Source: Synechococcus sp. JA-2-3B'a(2-13) (GTDB lineage: Bacteria; Cyanobacteriota; Cyanobacteriia; Thermostichales; Thermostichaceae). Taken from it: a stretch of DNA of 64,000 bases. This document shows, piece after piece, positions 9,707 to 17,667 of the stretch. The stretch is from NCBI RefSeq assembly GCF_000013225.1, contig NC_007776.1, forward strand, positions 143,277 to 207,276, in the 5' to 3' direction. How positions within the stretch are numbered: the stretch's first letter is position 1; the number at the start of each line of letters is the position of its first letter. The position numbers and the translations under genes are program-made. The notes under the pieces are model-generated. The model worked only from the letters and a program-made list of their open reading frames with translations. It had not been told where the DNA came from and ran no database searches.

Positions 9707-10321
9707 ATGAGAAAAAATCCCCGTCTTGAGCGGTTCACGTCAGTGGGGCCAAGTTCTTTGCCTATTCTTACTCGGCTAACCCTGGGGCTGTTGGCGGGAT
9801 CCCTCGTGGCCTGTCGCAAGATGCCTGATCCGGTTGCTCAAGAAGTGGATCAGGATCCCGTGCGGCGTCACATCGGCAAAGATGGCACGCACTTTGAGGC
9901 TTCCCTAGGAGATGCCCGCGCCCTTCCCCCTCAGTTTCCCCCTCACTTGCAGTTGCCCAACGCTTCCATCATCTCTTCGGGACAGATTCGGGATCGAGAG
10001 GGGGGCCTTGCTTCCCTGATCTTGCAGACCTCTCAGCCTCTGGAGGCGATTGCCGCCTACTATCGCCGCACCCTGTGGGGCCGGGGCTGGGACATCCTCT
10101 CCGACATCGAGCAGGCCAACGGGATCCGCACCTTGGTGTTCGAGTCTCCCCCCCACCCCAAAAAGCCTCTCCAACAGGCGGTGGTGCAAGTGGGATCCCC
10201 CCGTCGCGGGCCGGATCAGGTGGAATATCGCGATATCTTGATTTTGCTGAGCACCGTATCCCCCTCTGCCACGGCAGAAGACCTCTCTGCGGCCAAGCTC
10301 GCTCCCCCAACTTCCCCCTGA
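9707..10321 (+). CDS. Putative lipoprotein of unknown function
   Basis: A 204-residue protein I do not recognise. Starting at ATG 9707 it has a basic N-terminus, a hydrophobic segment LTRLTLGLLAGSLVAC and a lipobox-like cysteine at residue 36, suggesting a lipid-anchored periplasmic or thylakoid-lumen protein. The mature part has a central domain (about residues 75-185) with alternating strands, including LEAIAAYYRRTLWGRGWDI, a pattern seen in small cyanobacterial proteins that link a variable to repeated xxYYRxxLxxxGW units. A longer frame from a TTG at 9632 lacks a sensible signal. Its stop lies two bases before the next start, so the two are probably co-transcribed. Confidence 0.6.
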   Translation: MRKNPRLERFTSVGPSSLPILTRLTLGLLAGSLVACRKMPDPVAQEVDQDPVRRHIGKDGTHFEASLGDARALPPQFPPHLQLPNASIISSGQIRDREGGLASLILQTSQPLEAIAAYYRRTLWGRGWDILSDIEQANGIRTLVFESPPHPKKPLQQAVVQVGSPRRGPDQVEYRDILILLSTVSPSATAEDLSAAKLAPPTSP

Positions 10322-10323
10322 GG

Positions 10324-10761
10324 ATGCCCATCTATACCCAGTCAATTCCGATTGCGGCCAGCGTGGCCCAGGTGGATCGCTGCCTCACCGACCTGGAGTT
10401 GATGAAGCGCTGGCTCAACCCGCTGTTGGGCTGTGAGGCGGTGGGATCCCCTCTGGCGGAATTGGGCAGCCGCTACCGCTTTTTCCTTCGCTTGCCGTTT
10501 GTATCCCCCAGCTTGGATTGCGTGATTACAGAGCGGGCAGAAGGCTTGGTGCAGTGGCAGTTTAAGGGATTTTTTGAAGGAACCGACCGCTGGGAATGCC
10601 ATCCCCAGCCGGGGGGTACCCTTCTAGTCAATTGCTTCAACTTCCGCATCCCCAGTCCCTGGGTGGCGGCAGGGTTTTACCTGTTGGCAGCAGGGCCGAC
10701 CCAGCAGGATATGCGGGCCCAGCTCCGACGGCTGAAGGCAGTGGCCGAGGCTTTGGGTTAG
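10324..10761 (+). CDS. SRPBCC-fold (START-like) family protein
   Basis: A 145-residue cytoplasmic protein whose pattern fits the SRPBCC/Bet v1-like hydrophobic-ligand fold: an N-terminal strand followed by VAQVDRCLTDLELMKRWLNP, where the helix and the tryptophan are characteristic, then a run of antiparallel strands and a long C-terminal helix (QQDMRAQLRRLKAVAEAL). Members bind lipids, polyketides or pigments; no ligand can be assigned. The ATG follows the preceding lipoprotein stop by two bases, and the 5' flank GGATG gives no clear Shine-Dalgarno, suggesting translational coupling. Confidence 0.65.
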   Translation: MPIYTQSIPIAASVAQVDRCLTDLELMKRWLNPLLGCEAVGSPLAELGSRYRFFLRLPFVSPSLDCVITERAEGLVQWQFKGFFEGTDRWECHPQPGGTLLVNCFNFRIPSPWVAAGFYLLAAGPTQQDMRAQLRRLKAVAEALG

Positions 10762-10798
10762 GCTGGTGGCAAGTAGTAAAGAAACGTAAAAAACTGCA

Positions 10799-11380
10799 AT
10801 GACCAGCAACAGCGGACTGTTTAACCGTCGCTTTGCCGACAACTTCATCCCCCAACCAGCCAACACTTCTCTGGAAATCGGCCAGATTGCCCCCGATTTT
10901 GAGCTGCCGCGCGTGCAAGGGGATCCCGTGCGGCTATCGGACTACCGCGGCCAAAAGCCGGTGGTTCTGGCTTTTACTCGTATCTTCACCGAAAAGCTTT
11001 TTTGCCCTTTTTGCTACCCCCACATCCAAGAGCTGAAAGCCCGCTACGGCGAGATCCAAGCTCTGGGGGCCGAGCTGCTGATGGTCACCAGCACCGATCC
11101 GGTTCAAAGCCAGCAGATCCAAGCCGATCTGCAACTGCCCTACCCGCTGCTGGTGGATCCCGAGTGCAAAACCTTCCGCCTCTATGGGGTTGGCCAAGCT
11201 TTGGGAGCACCCCTGCCGGCCCAGTTCGTTGTGGATCGGGAGGGCAAACTGCGCTTCAAGCATGTTTTCTCCTTTGCCCAGCCCAATGCCGATACCGATG
11301 AGGTGCTGCGGGTGTTGCGGGAGGGGCTGCAAACCGGCTGGGATGGAACCCGTAGGGTGGCCCCTATCCCCTTTTTCTAG
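10799..11380 (+). CDS. Peroxiredoxin-like AhpC/TSA family protein
   Basis: A 193-residue thioredoxin-fold protein. The segment APDFELPRVQGDPVRLSDYR is the usual N-terminal strand region of the AhpC/TSA family, and the active-site loop reads FTRIFTEKLFCPFCYPH, with a CPFC pair where typical Prx proteins have a single peroxidatic cysteine after TxxC. The C-terminal part (LPAQFVVDREGKLRFKH) is normal for the family. The CPxC form is found in PRX-like2/redoxin members and may act as a disulfide reductase or peroxidase. It probably helps remove peroxides, with thioredoxin (one is at 62982) as a possible reductant; that is inference. Confidence 0.8.
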   Translation: MTSNSGLFNRRFADNFIPQPANTSLEIGQIAPDFELPRVQGDPVRLSDYRGQKPVVLAFTRIFTEKLFCPFCYPHIQELKARYGEIQALGAELLMVTSTDPVQSQQIQADLQLPYPLLVDPECKTFRLYGVGQALGAPLPAQFVVDREGKLRFKHVFSFAQPNADTDEVLRVLREGLQTGWDGTRRVAPIPFF

Positions 11381-11425
11381 GGATCGGGCTTCTCTGCCAT
11401 TGGACTTCCAGGGAGAGAGACTGCG

Positions 11426-13081
11426 ATGTTTGCCCGTCTGGCCCAGAGTGGGGCGCGTCAGGCCGAGATCCTGGAGGTGGTTTTGCGCCACGGTTGGGAC
11501 TACATGCGCCGCTTGCTCTCTTTTGGCAAGGCTGGGGAACCCCAACTGCCCCCCCCAATGGTGCTGCGCAACATTTTGGTGGATCTGGGGCCGGTCTATG
11601 TCAAGCTAGGCCAGCTGCTGAGCACCCGTCCGGACCTGTTGCCGCGAGAGTACATCGAGGCCCTCAGCACTCTGCAGGCCGACGTACCTCCTGTTCCCTG
11701 GAATGCGGTGGAGATCCTGCTGCGGCAGCAGTTGCGGCAGCCGTTGGAGCAGGTGTTCAGCAGCCTGGACACAGAGTCGGTTGCGGCGGGATCCATTGCC
11801 CAAGTCCATCGGGCTTGTCTGGTCAGCGGCGAGTGGGTGGCCCTCAAGATCCAGCGGCCCGGGCTGGAGGCGGTGGTGGAGCGGGATACGCGGCTAATCC
11901 GGGGCATTGCCGAGCTGGTGGCGCAAACGGAGTTCGGCAGGTTGGCAGATGTGGTGGCCTTGGCGGATGAGTTCTGCCGGGCCATTCAAGCAGAGCTGGA
12001 CTTTACCCAAGAGGCCCGCCACACCGAGCAGCTCCGCCAACAGTTGCAAAGGGGGCGTTGGTTTGATCCGGCCCAACTGGTGGTGCCGCGCATCCATTGG
12101 CCTCTCACTACGCCAAAGGTGTTGACGCTGGAGTGGATCGAGGGCCGGCCCCTGTTGGAGGCGGATCGCAGCGACGCGGACCCGGAAAACATCGCCCGCC
12201 TCTTGACCCGCGCTTTTTTCCAGCAGATCTGCATTGATGGCTATTTCCACGCCGATCCCCACCCCGGCAACCTCTTTTACTTGGGATCCGGTCGCGTAGC
12301 CCTGCTGGATTGCGGCATGATTGGGCGGCTGGATCCGCGTACGCAGCAGATTCTGCTGGAGCTGATGCTGGCCATTGTCAGCCTCGATGCCCAGCGCTGT
12401 GCCGAATTGACCCTGGAGTTGGCCCTGCCGGAAAGATCCGCGGCCCGCTCGCGGGATCAGACTGTCAGCTTGGCCCAGCTCCAAAGCGACTACGAGCGTC
12501 TGCTGCGCCAGTACTACGCCCTGAGCATTGCGGAGCTCAACTTCAGCCAGCTCTTTTCTGAGATCCTGCAGGCGGCCCGGCGCAACCAGATCCGCATTCC
12601 CGGCAATTTGGGCCTCTGTGCCAAGGCGCTGGCCAATTTGGAAGGGATCGCCCGCCAGCTCACCCCCGACTACAACCTGCCGGAGCAGCTTCGCCCCCTG
12701 ATGGCGGATGTGTTTCGGGCGCAATTGCTGGGGGAGGCCCCTCTGCCTTCGCTGCTGCGCACGGCTTTGGATTTGAAAAATCTCTCTCTGCAATCGCCGC
12801 GCCAGATGGAGCTGCTGCTCAGCCGCATCACCTCGGAAACCCAGCGCTGGAACTTGACCATCCAAGAGCTGGACGGGATCCGCAGCAGCCTGGATCAGTC
12901 GGCCAACCGCCTTTCCTACAGCATTGTGGTCGGCTCTCTGATCGTCGGAGCTGCCATCATCTCGGCTCAGACGCAGCGGTTTCAGGTCTTTTGGCTGAGC
13001 GAACTCCTGTTCGGGGCGGCCAGCCTGTTGGGGCTGTGGCTCGTCATCAGCATCCTGCGCTCCGGTCGCCTGCGTGGCTAG
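11426..13081 (+). CDS. ABC1/UbiB-family atypical kinase
   Basis: A 551-residue ADCK/UbiB-family protein. The signature KxGQ motif is in YVKLGQLLSTRPDLLP (about residue 55), the nucleotide-binding AAAS-like loop is VAAGSIAQVHRA, the lysine is in VALKIQRPG, and catalytic and metal sites are HADPHPGNLFY and LLDCGMIG. Two hydrophobic helices close the protein (about residues 490-545), giving membrane attachment. Family members are ATPases or kinases that support prenyl-quinone (plastoquinone, tocopherol) biosynthesis and homeostasis. Cyanobacteria have several paralogues, so the exact one is not assigned. A GGGAGAGAG ribosome site precedes the ATG. The CRISPR leader begins just after its stop. 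Confidence 0.88.
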   Translation: MFARLAQSGARQAEILEVVLRHGWDYMRRLLSFGKAGEPQLPPPMVLRNILVDLGPVYVKLGQLLSTRPDLLPREYIEALSTLQADVPPVPWNAVEILLRQQLRQPLEQVFSSLDTESVAAGSIAQVHRACLVSGEWVALKIQRPGLEAVVERDTRLIRGIAELVAQTEFGRLADVVALADEFCRAIQAELDFTQEARHTEQLRQQLQRGRWFDPAQLVVPRIHWPLTTPKVLTLEWIEGRPLLEADRSDADPENIARLLTRAFFQQICIDGYFHADPHPGNLFYLGSGRVALLDCGMIGRLDPRTQQILLELMLAIVSLDAQRCAELTLELALPERSAARSRDQTVSLAQLQSDYERLLRQYYALSIAELNFSQLFSEILQAARRNQIRIPGNLGLCAKALANLEGIARQLTPDYNLPEQLRPLMADVFRAQLLGEAPLPSLLRTALDLKNLSLQSPRQMELLLSRITSETQRWNLTIQELDGIRSSLDQSANRLSYSIVVGSLIVGAAIISAQTQRFQVFWLSELLFGAASLLGLWLVISILRSGRLRG

Positions 13082-13319
13082 ATCCCTCACTCGGATCCCA
13101 ATGTTTCCAAAAGAACACCAAAACGGTATCAACGCCTCTGCGAGCGTCCCTGAAAATCCCGGAAAAGCTCATTCTTTCGTCGGATCCCTCGATGCCTTGC
13201 GCCACAAGGCTTTCCGGCTACAAAACCCCCTCGCCAAAACTCTCTTTGCCCCCTTTTTTCCGGATCCCTCGCAAACGGGTCTTGCATCCCTTGTCCTGCT
13301 TGGCTTTAATAGGGGTAGA
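13082..13319 (+). promoter_or_regulatory. CRISPR leader with promoter-like elements
   Basis: This 238-bp gap has no convincing gene and lies directly before the first repeat. TTGCAT (13282-13287) and TTTAAT (13305-13310) are separated by 17 bp, a good sigma-70-like pair that would start transcription within a few bases of the first repeat at 13320. Orientation agrees with the repeat, whose GAAAC end is on the downstream side, and with the degenerate repeats being at the far end. Confidence 0.55.
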
Positions 13320-15900
13320 GTTCCCCCTTCGGGGGGATCCCTAGAAATTGGAAACGCTTACGTGGCGTGGCATAGAAGTACAACTCATCAGGTTCCCCCT
13401 TCGGGGGGATCCCTAGAAATTGGAAACGCTTTTATTGCAGCGTGTGAGAATAGCAGGTATCATGGTAAGTTCCCCCTTCGGGGGGATCCCTAGAAATTGG
13501 AAACCCCTGGCCAGAGCTATCGAGTTCACCCGCTGGCTGCAGAGTTCCCCCTTCGGGGGGATCCCTAGAAATTGGAAACTTGCCGGGGAAAATGTAGGCG
13601 AACGCCATCAGGGCCGTTCCCCCTTCGGGGGGATCCCTAGAAATTGGAAACTTTTGGGCTCTCGGGTAATCATGACTACCCCGTCTAACTGTTCCCCCTT
13701 CGGGGGGATCCCTAGAAATTGGAAACTTTACCAATAGTACCTACTGGTCTAGATTGTTTACCCCAAGTTCCCCCTTCGGGGGGATCCCTAGAAATTGGAA
13801 ACGCTATCCAGCAAAGTTACCAGTTTCTCCATTTCTTCGTTCCCCCTTCGGGGGGATCCCTAGAAATTGGAAACAAGATCTGCTTCTCTGCACCACTAGC
13901 TCGCTTGGCTGGTTCCCCCTTCGGGGGGATCCCTAGAAATTGGAAACTCATTGTTTCCCCCTTTCATGCGTGCGTGTGGATAAGTTGTTCCCCCTTCGGG
14001 GGGATCCCTAGAAATTGGAAACGCCCAATATAAATGCCTCTGCTAAAGCCCTCGACTTTGCCATTGTTCCCCCTTCGGGGGGATCCCTAGAAATTGGAAA
14101 CAGATGGTGGTGAACCTTGCATGGATCCGCAGTGAGGTTAAGTTCCCCCTTCGGGGGGATCCCTAGAAATTGGAAACTTGGCAATTAGCAAGTGAACCAA
14201 TTCAGGATGAACATCGTTCCCCCTTCGGGGGGATCCCTAGAAATTGGAAACTACCAAACTATCGGAAGAGGGGAGGGATGGCAGTAGTTAGGTTCCCCCT
14301 TCGGGGGGATCCCTAGAAATTGGAAACAGAACTACCTCTGGACTAGCTTCTTTGGTTGCTTTGTTCCCCCTTCGGGGGGATCCCTAGAAGTCGGAAACCA
14401 GAAGACGAAGTCTAGAAACAAAACGAGAGGAGTGTAGTTCCCCCTTCGGGGGGATCCCTAGAAATTGGAAACTCTTGGTACTCGATCTCGGCCCCTTCTA
14501 GCCCATCTGGTTCCCCCTTCGGGGGGATCCCTAGAAATTGGAAACCTTTCTCCGAATGTCCTTTCGGACTTGCGCGTTAAAGCGCTTACGGTTCCCCCTT
14601 CGGGGGGATCCCTAGAAATTGGAAACTGTCTCTGAAATGTTGAAGAATCAGAGACTTTCCAGGTTCCCCCTTCGGGGGGATCCCTAGAAATTGGAAACAA
14701 GGAACCGTCGAAGCCGGCGAACATCTCGATTTCGTCCGTTCCCCCTTCGGGGGGATCCCTAGAAATTGGAAACCCCTCTTGAACGGTCTGCGAGCTGCCG
14801 CTCGTGTGGAGAGCGTTCCCCCTTCGGGGGGATCCCTAGAAATTGGAAACAGGTGAACTGGTCTTTTTCTCTCACCTTGTAGGTGAGGTTGCTTGTTGTC
14901 CCCCCTTCGGGGGGATCCCTAGAAATTGGAAACGTTGCATTCTTGATTGGTCCCAGAGGAGTATCCTGCCGTTCCCCCTTCGGGGGGATCCCTAGAAATT
15001 GGAAACTACGTTGAATCTCAGGACGTTGAAACTCTTTACATATACGATGTTCCCCCTTCGGGGGGATCCCTAGAAATTGGAAACTTTGACACTAAACACT
15101 CGCGGATAAACCGCATGGCCTGCAGTTCCCCCTTCGGGGGGATCCCTAGAAATTGGAAACAAGGGAGGAGTCTGTTATGAACGTTATGAAGTTTATCGGG
15201 TTCCCCCTTCGGGGGGATCCCTAGAAATTGGAAACACGCGCACGGCGTTTTGCACGATGCGTAAGCATAACCAACCTCGTTCCCCCTTCGGGGGGATCCC
15301 TAGAAATTGGAAACTGCCGAACACGGCCTGGTAGCAGTTTTCTGCTACTTCGTTCCCCCTTCGGGGGGATCCCTAGAAATTGGAAACTTCCCTCAGGCTA
15401 TTGCTAACCAGACGTGCCCGAACAGTTCCCCCTTCGGGGGGATCCCTAGAAATTGGAAACAGCATCTAGCCAGCTCACTTTTGCGAGTATCCGGGCAGTT
15501 CCCCCTTCGGGGGGATCCCTAGAAATTGGAAACTAAGCTTCTTGGTCCCTGGATCTACTACTCCAAGTTCCCCCTTCGGGGGGATCCCTAGAAATTGGAA
15601 ACAATCCAGATAATTTCGTTATTCTCGTTGATTGCATACAACGGTTCCCCCTTCGGGGGGATCCCTAGAAATTGGAAACAACCAGTCCTGGCATTCGCAG
15701 GTGAACTGGTCTTTTTCCGTTCCCCCTTCGGGGGGATCCCTAGAAATTGGAAACACCAAAAGCTCCCTGGCACTTTGCCGGCGAAACTCGAGTTCCCCCT
15801 TCGGGGGGATCCCTAGAAATTGGAAACCGCAACTCCAAGACAATCTCATACAGGTCATCGTAAAGTTCTCCCTTCGGGGGGATCCCTAGAAATTGGAAAC
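13320..15900 (+). CRISPR. CRISPR array, 35 repeats, 34 spacers
   Basis: The 36-base repeat begins GTTCCCCCTTCGGGGGG and ends ATTGGAAAC, with a CCCCC-TTC-GGGGG hairpin and an internal GGGATCCC. I counted 35 copies; spacers are 33 to 47 bases. Nearly all copies are identical: the copy at 14363-14398 has GAAGTCGG instead of GAAATTGG, the one at 14898-14933 starts GTCCCCCC, and the last, 15865-15900, starts GTTCTCCC. The GAAAC 3' end is typical of type I/III arrays and fits a leader at 13082-13319. No cas gene occurs in the window, so the subtype is not decided. Two spacers (14851-14897 and 15680-15718) share 19 bases. Confidence 0.98.
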
Positions 15901-15945
15901 AACTTGTTGGATCCCTTGCCACCTTGGGGTGTATTTGTTGAGTCA

Positions 15946-15983
15946 GTTTCCCTGCAGTGAGGGATCCCTAGGGATGGGGAAAG
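15946..15983 (+). repeat. Decayed terminal CRISPR repeat
   Basis: After the last recognisable repeat and a 45-base interval, this stretch keeps the outline of the repeat: GTTTCCCT at the start, GGGATCCCTAG in the middle and GGGGAAAG at the end. It would be the oldest, mutated trailer copy. It contains the ribosome-site region and ATG (15974) of the downstream cfa gene. Confidence 0.5.
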
Positions 15984-17113
15984 GACTCAACAGCTTGCGC
16001 TGGCTGGCGCGTCAGTATGCGCTTCGAGTTCTGGATGCTGCCGGTATAACCCTCAATGGCTCGCAACCTTGGGATATTCAAGTTCACGACGAGCGGCTAT
16101 ATCTGCGCTGCCTGCTCTATGGATCCCTGGGCTTTGGCGAGGCCTACATGGAGGGCTGGTGGGATTGCGAGGCCATTGATGAGTTAGTTTGTCGTCTCCT
16201 AACTGCCCAGGCACCGCAGCAGGTGGGTTGGCTAACTCAGCCCTTGCTTGGGTTGGACAGTTGCCTTATCAACCGCCAGCGGGGCAAGGGGGCATTCGTC
16301 ATTGGCCAGCGCCACTACGACATTGGCAACGATCTCTATGAGGACATGCTGGATCGCCGCATGATCTACAGCTGTGCCTATTGGGATGGGGGCGCGCAAA
16401 CTCTGGATGAAGCCCAAGAAGCTAAGCTTGACCTCATTGCCCGCAAGCTGGAACTCCAACCCGGCATGCGGGTGCTCGACATCGGCTGTGGCTGGGGCGG
16501 CACAGCCCAGTACCTGGCCGAACGCTACGGGGTGCAGGTTGTGGGGATTACTGTTTCCAAAGAGCAAGCCAAACTGGCCAGCGAACGCTGCCGCGGCCTG
16601 CCGGTCGAGATTCGGTTAGAAGACTATCGCCAGACCCAGGGAAAGTTTGATCGCATCCTTTCTGTCGGCATGTTTGAACATGTTGGCTACCGAAACTACC
16701 GAACGTTTATGCAGGTAGCCCGCCGCTTGTTGAACGACAATGGCTTGTTTCTTCTGCACACCATCGGCAGCAACGTGGCCTACCAGGGGCGGGATCCCTG
16801 GATTGAGCGCTACATTTTCCCCAACTCGATGCTGCCCTCGCCTCATCTGATTACTGCAGCCTTTGAGGGCTTATTTGTGCTGGAAGACTGGCACAATTTT
16901 GGGATCAATTACGTGGCCACCTTAAAAGCCTGGCACGCCAATTTCGAGCAGGCATGGCCAAAATTAGCCGACCGCTACGATGAGCGCTTTCGCCGCATGT
17001 GGCGGCTCTATCTCCTGATGAGTGCCGGTAGCTTCAAGGCCCGGGCCAGCCAACTTTGGCAACTGGTCCTCTCACCACGGGGAGTAAGTGGCGGCTATCG
17101 CTCGCTTCGGTAA
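15974..17113 (+). CDS. cfa: Cyclopropane-fatty-acyl-phospholipid synthase
   Basis: A 379-residue SAM-dependent enzyme that methylenates cis double bonds in membrane phospholipid acyl chains. An N-terminal lipid-binding part (FGEAYMEGWWDCEAID, about residues 48-63) precedes the methyltransferase domain with VLDIGCGWGG (SAM loop), the conserved HYDIGNDLYEDMLD and MIYSCAYW, and the bicarbonate-site region MFEHVGYRNY. Length matches the family. I start at ATG 15974 (MGKGLNSLRW); the frame stays open back into the last CRISPR repeat but that part is not protein-like. The gene may be co-transcribed with the CRISPR array or use a promoter inside the trailer. Confidence 0.9.
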   Translation: MGKGLNSLRWLARQYALRVLDAAGITLNGSQPWDIQVHDERLYLRCLLYGSLGFGEAYMEGWWDCEAIDELVCRLLTAQAPQQVGWLTQPLLGLDSCLINRQRGKGAFVIGQRHYDIGNDLYEDMLDRRMIYSCAYWDGGAQTLDEAQEAKLDLIARKLELQPGMRVLDIGCGWGGTAQYLAERYGVQVVGITVSKEQAKLASERCRGLPVEIRLEDYRQTQGKFDRILSVGMFEHVGYRNYRTFMQVARRLLNDNGLFLLHTIGSNVAYQGRDPWIERYIFPNSMLPSPHLITAAFEGLFVLEDWHNFGINYVATLKAWHANFEQAWPKLADRYDERFRRMWRLYLLMSAGSFKARASQLWQLVLSPRGVSGGYRSLR

Positions 17114-17171
17114 CGACAGTCCCAAAAGTTTGCAGGTGCCCCTGCGCCCTCGCTGAGTGGGGGTGTTATGA

Positions 17172-17192
17172 TGAGTTTGATTATCATTCTCA
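17172..17192. promoter_or_regulatory. Zur/Fur-type palindromic operator candidate
   Basis: A 21-bp near-perfect palindrome: TGAGTTTGAT, a central T, then ATCATTCTCA. The symmetric core TGAT-T-ATCA with flanking TGAG/CTCA is Fur-family-like and close to cyanobacterial Zur boxes. It lies 19 bp before the sufE start, in front of a run of sufE, znuA, znuC and znuB genes, which fits zinc-dependent repression. Confidence 0.6.
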
Positions 17193-17210
17193 CTCTAGAC
17201 AGGCTGAGGG

Positions 17211-17654
17211 ATGCCCGCAGCTCTGCAGCAAATTGTCAATCGCTTCCAGAAGGCCAAGACCTCGCGGCAGAAGTATGAGCTTCTCCTAGCCTATGCCAAG
17301 CGCCTGCCACCCTTTCCCGAAGCGGAGAGGAAGGAGGAGAACCTAGTCAGAGGTTGCGCTTCGCGGGTGTGGCTGGCCACCGAGTTTAGGGAGGGCAAGG
17401 TCTACATCCAAGGGGATGCCGATGCTCAGTTGGTCAAGGGTTTGGTGGCCATTGTGGTGGAGGGGCTAAGTGGCCTAGCGCCGGAAGAGATTTTGGGGGT
17501 TTCCCCAGAGTTTGTGCGGGAGATGGGCCTCAATTTCAGCCTTAGCCCTTCCAGGAGCAACGGTCTGGTGAGCATGTTTTCTTTGCTCCAGCAGAGGGCT
17601 TTGGCTTTTCGAAGGTCGGGTTCTGCAAGTTCTGCTGTCTCTGTTGTTTTGTGA
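17211..17654 (+). CDS. sufE: SufE-family cysteine desulfurase activator
   Basis: A 147-residue protein that accepts persulfide sulfur from the cysteine desulfurase SufS for Fe-S cluster assembly. The diagnostic segment is VRGCASRVW, containing the acceptor cysteine, and the flanks ALQQIVNRFQKAKTSRQKYELLL and LVKGLVAIVVEGLSG are typical (each within normal family positions). The last 25 residues are a poorly conserved tail. The ATG has CTGAGGG just upstream. Its stop is 13 bp from the znuA start, so it is the first gene of a likely sufE-znuACB operon controlled by the palindrome at 17172-17192. Confidence 0.88.
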   Translation: MPAALQQIVNRFQKAKTSRQKYELLLAYAKRLPPFPEAERKEENLVRGCASRVWLATEFREGKVYIQGDADAQLVKGLVAIVVEGLSGLAPEEILGVSPEFVREMGLNFSLSPSRSNGLVSMFSLLQQRALAFRRSGSASSAVSVVL

Positions 17655-17667
17655 GGTATTTCTGCAC

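Noticed and set aside
11894-13132. Minus-strand frame of about 412 codons opposite the ABC1 kinase gene
   Set aside because: The kinase motifs are all on the plus strand; the antisense translation is Q/R/L-rich and has no domain.
13420-15889. Several open frames across the CRISPR array
   Set aside because: They are translations of the 36-base repeat (PFGGIPRNWK-type repeats) and of spacers, not genes.
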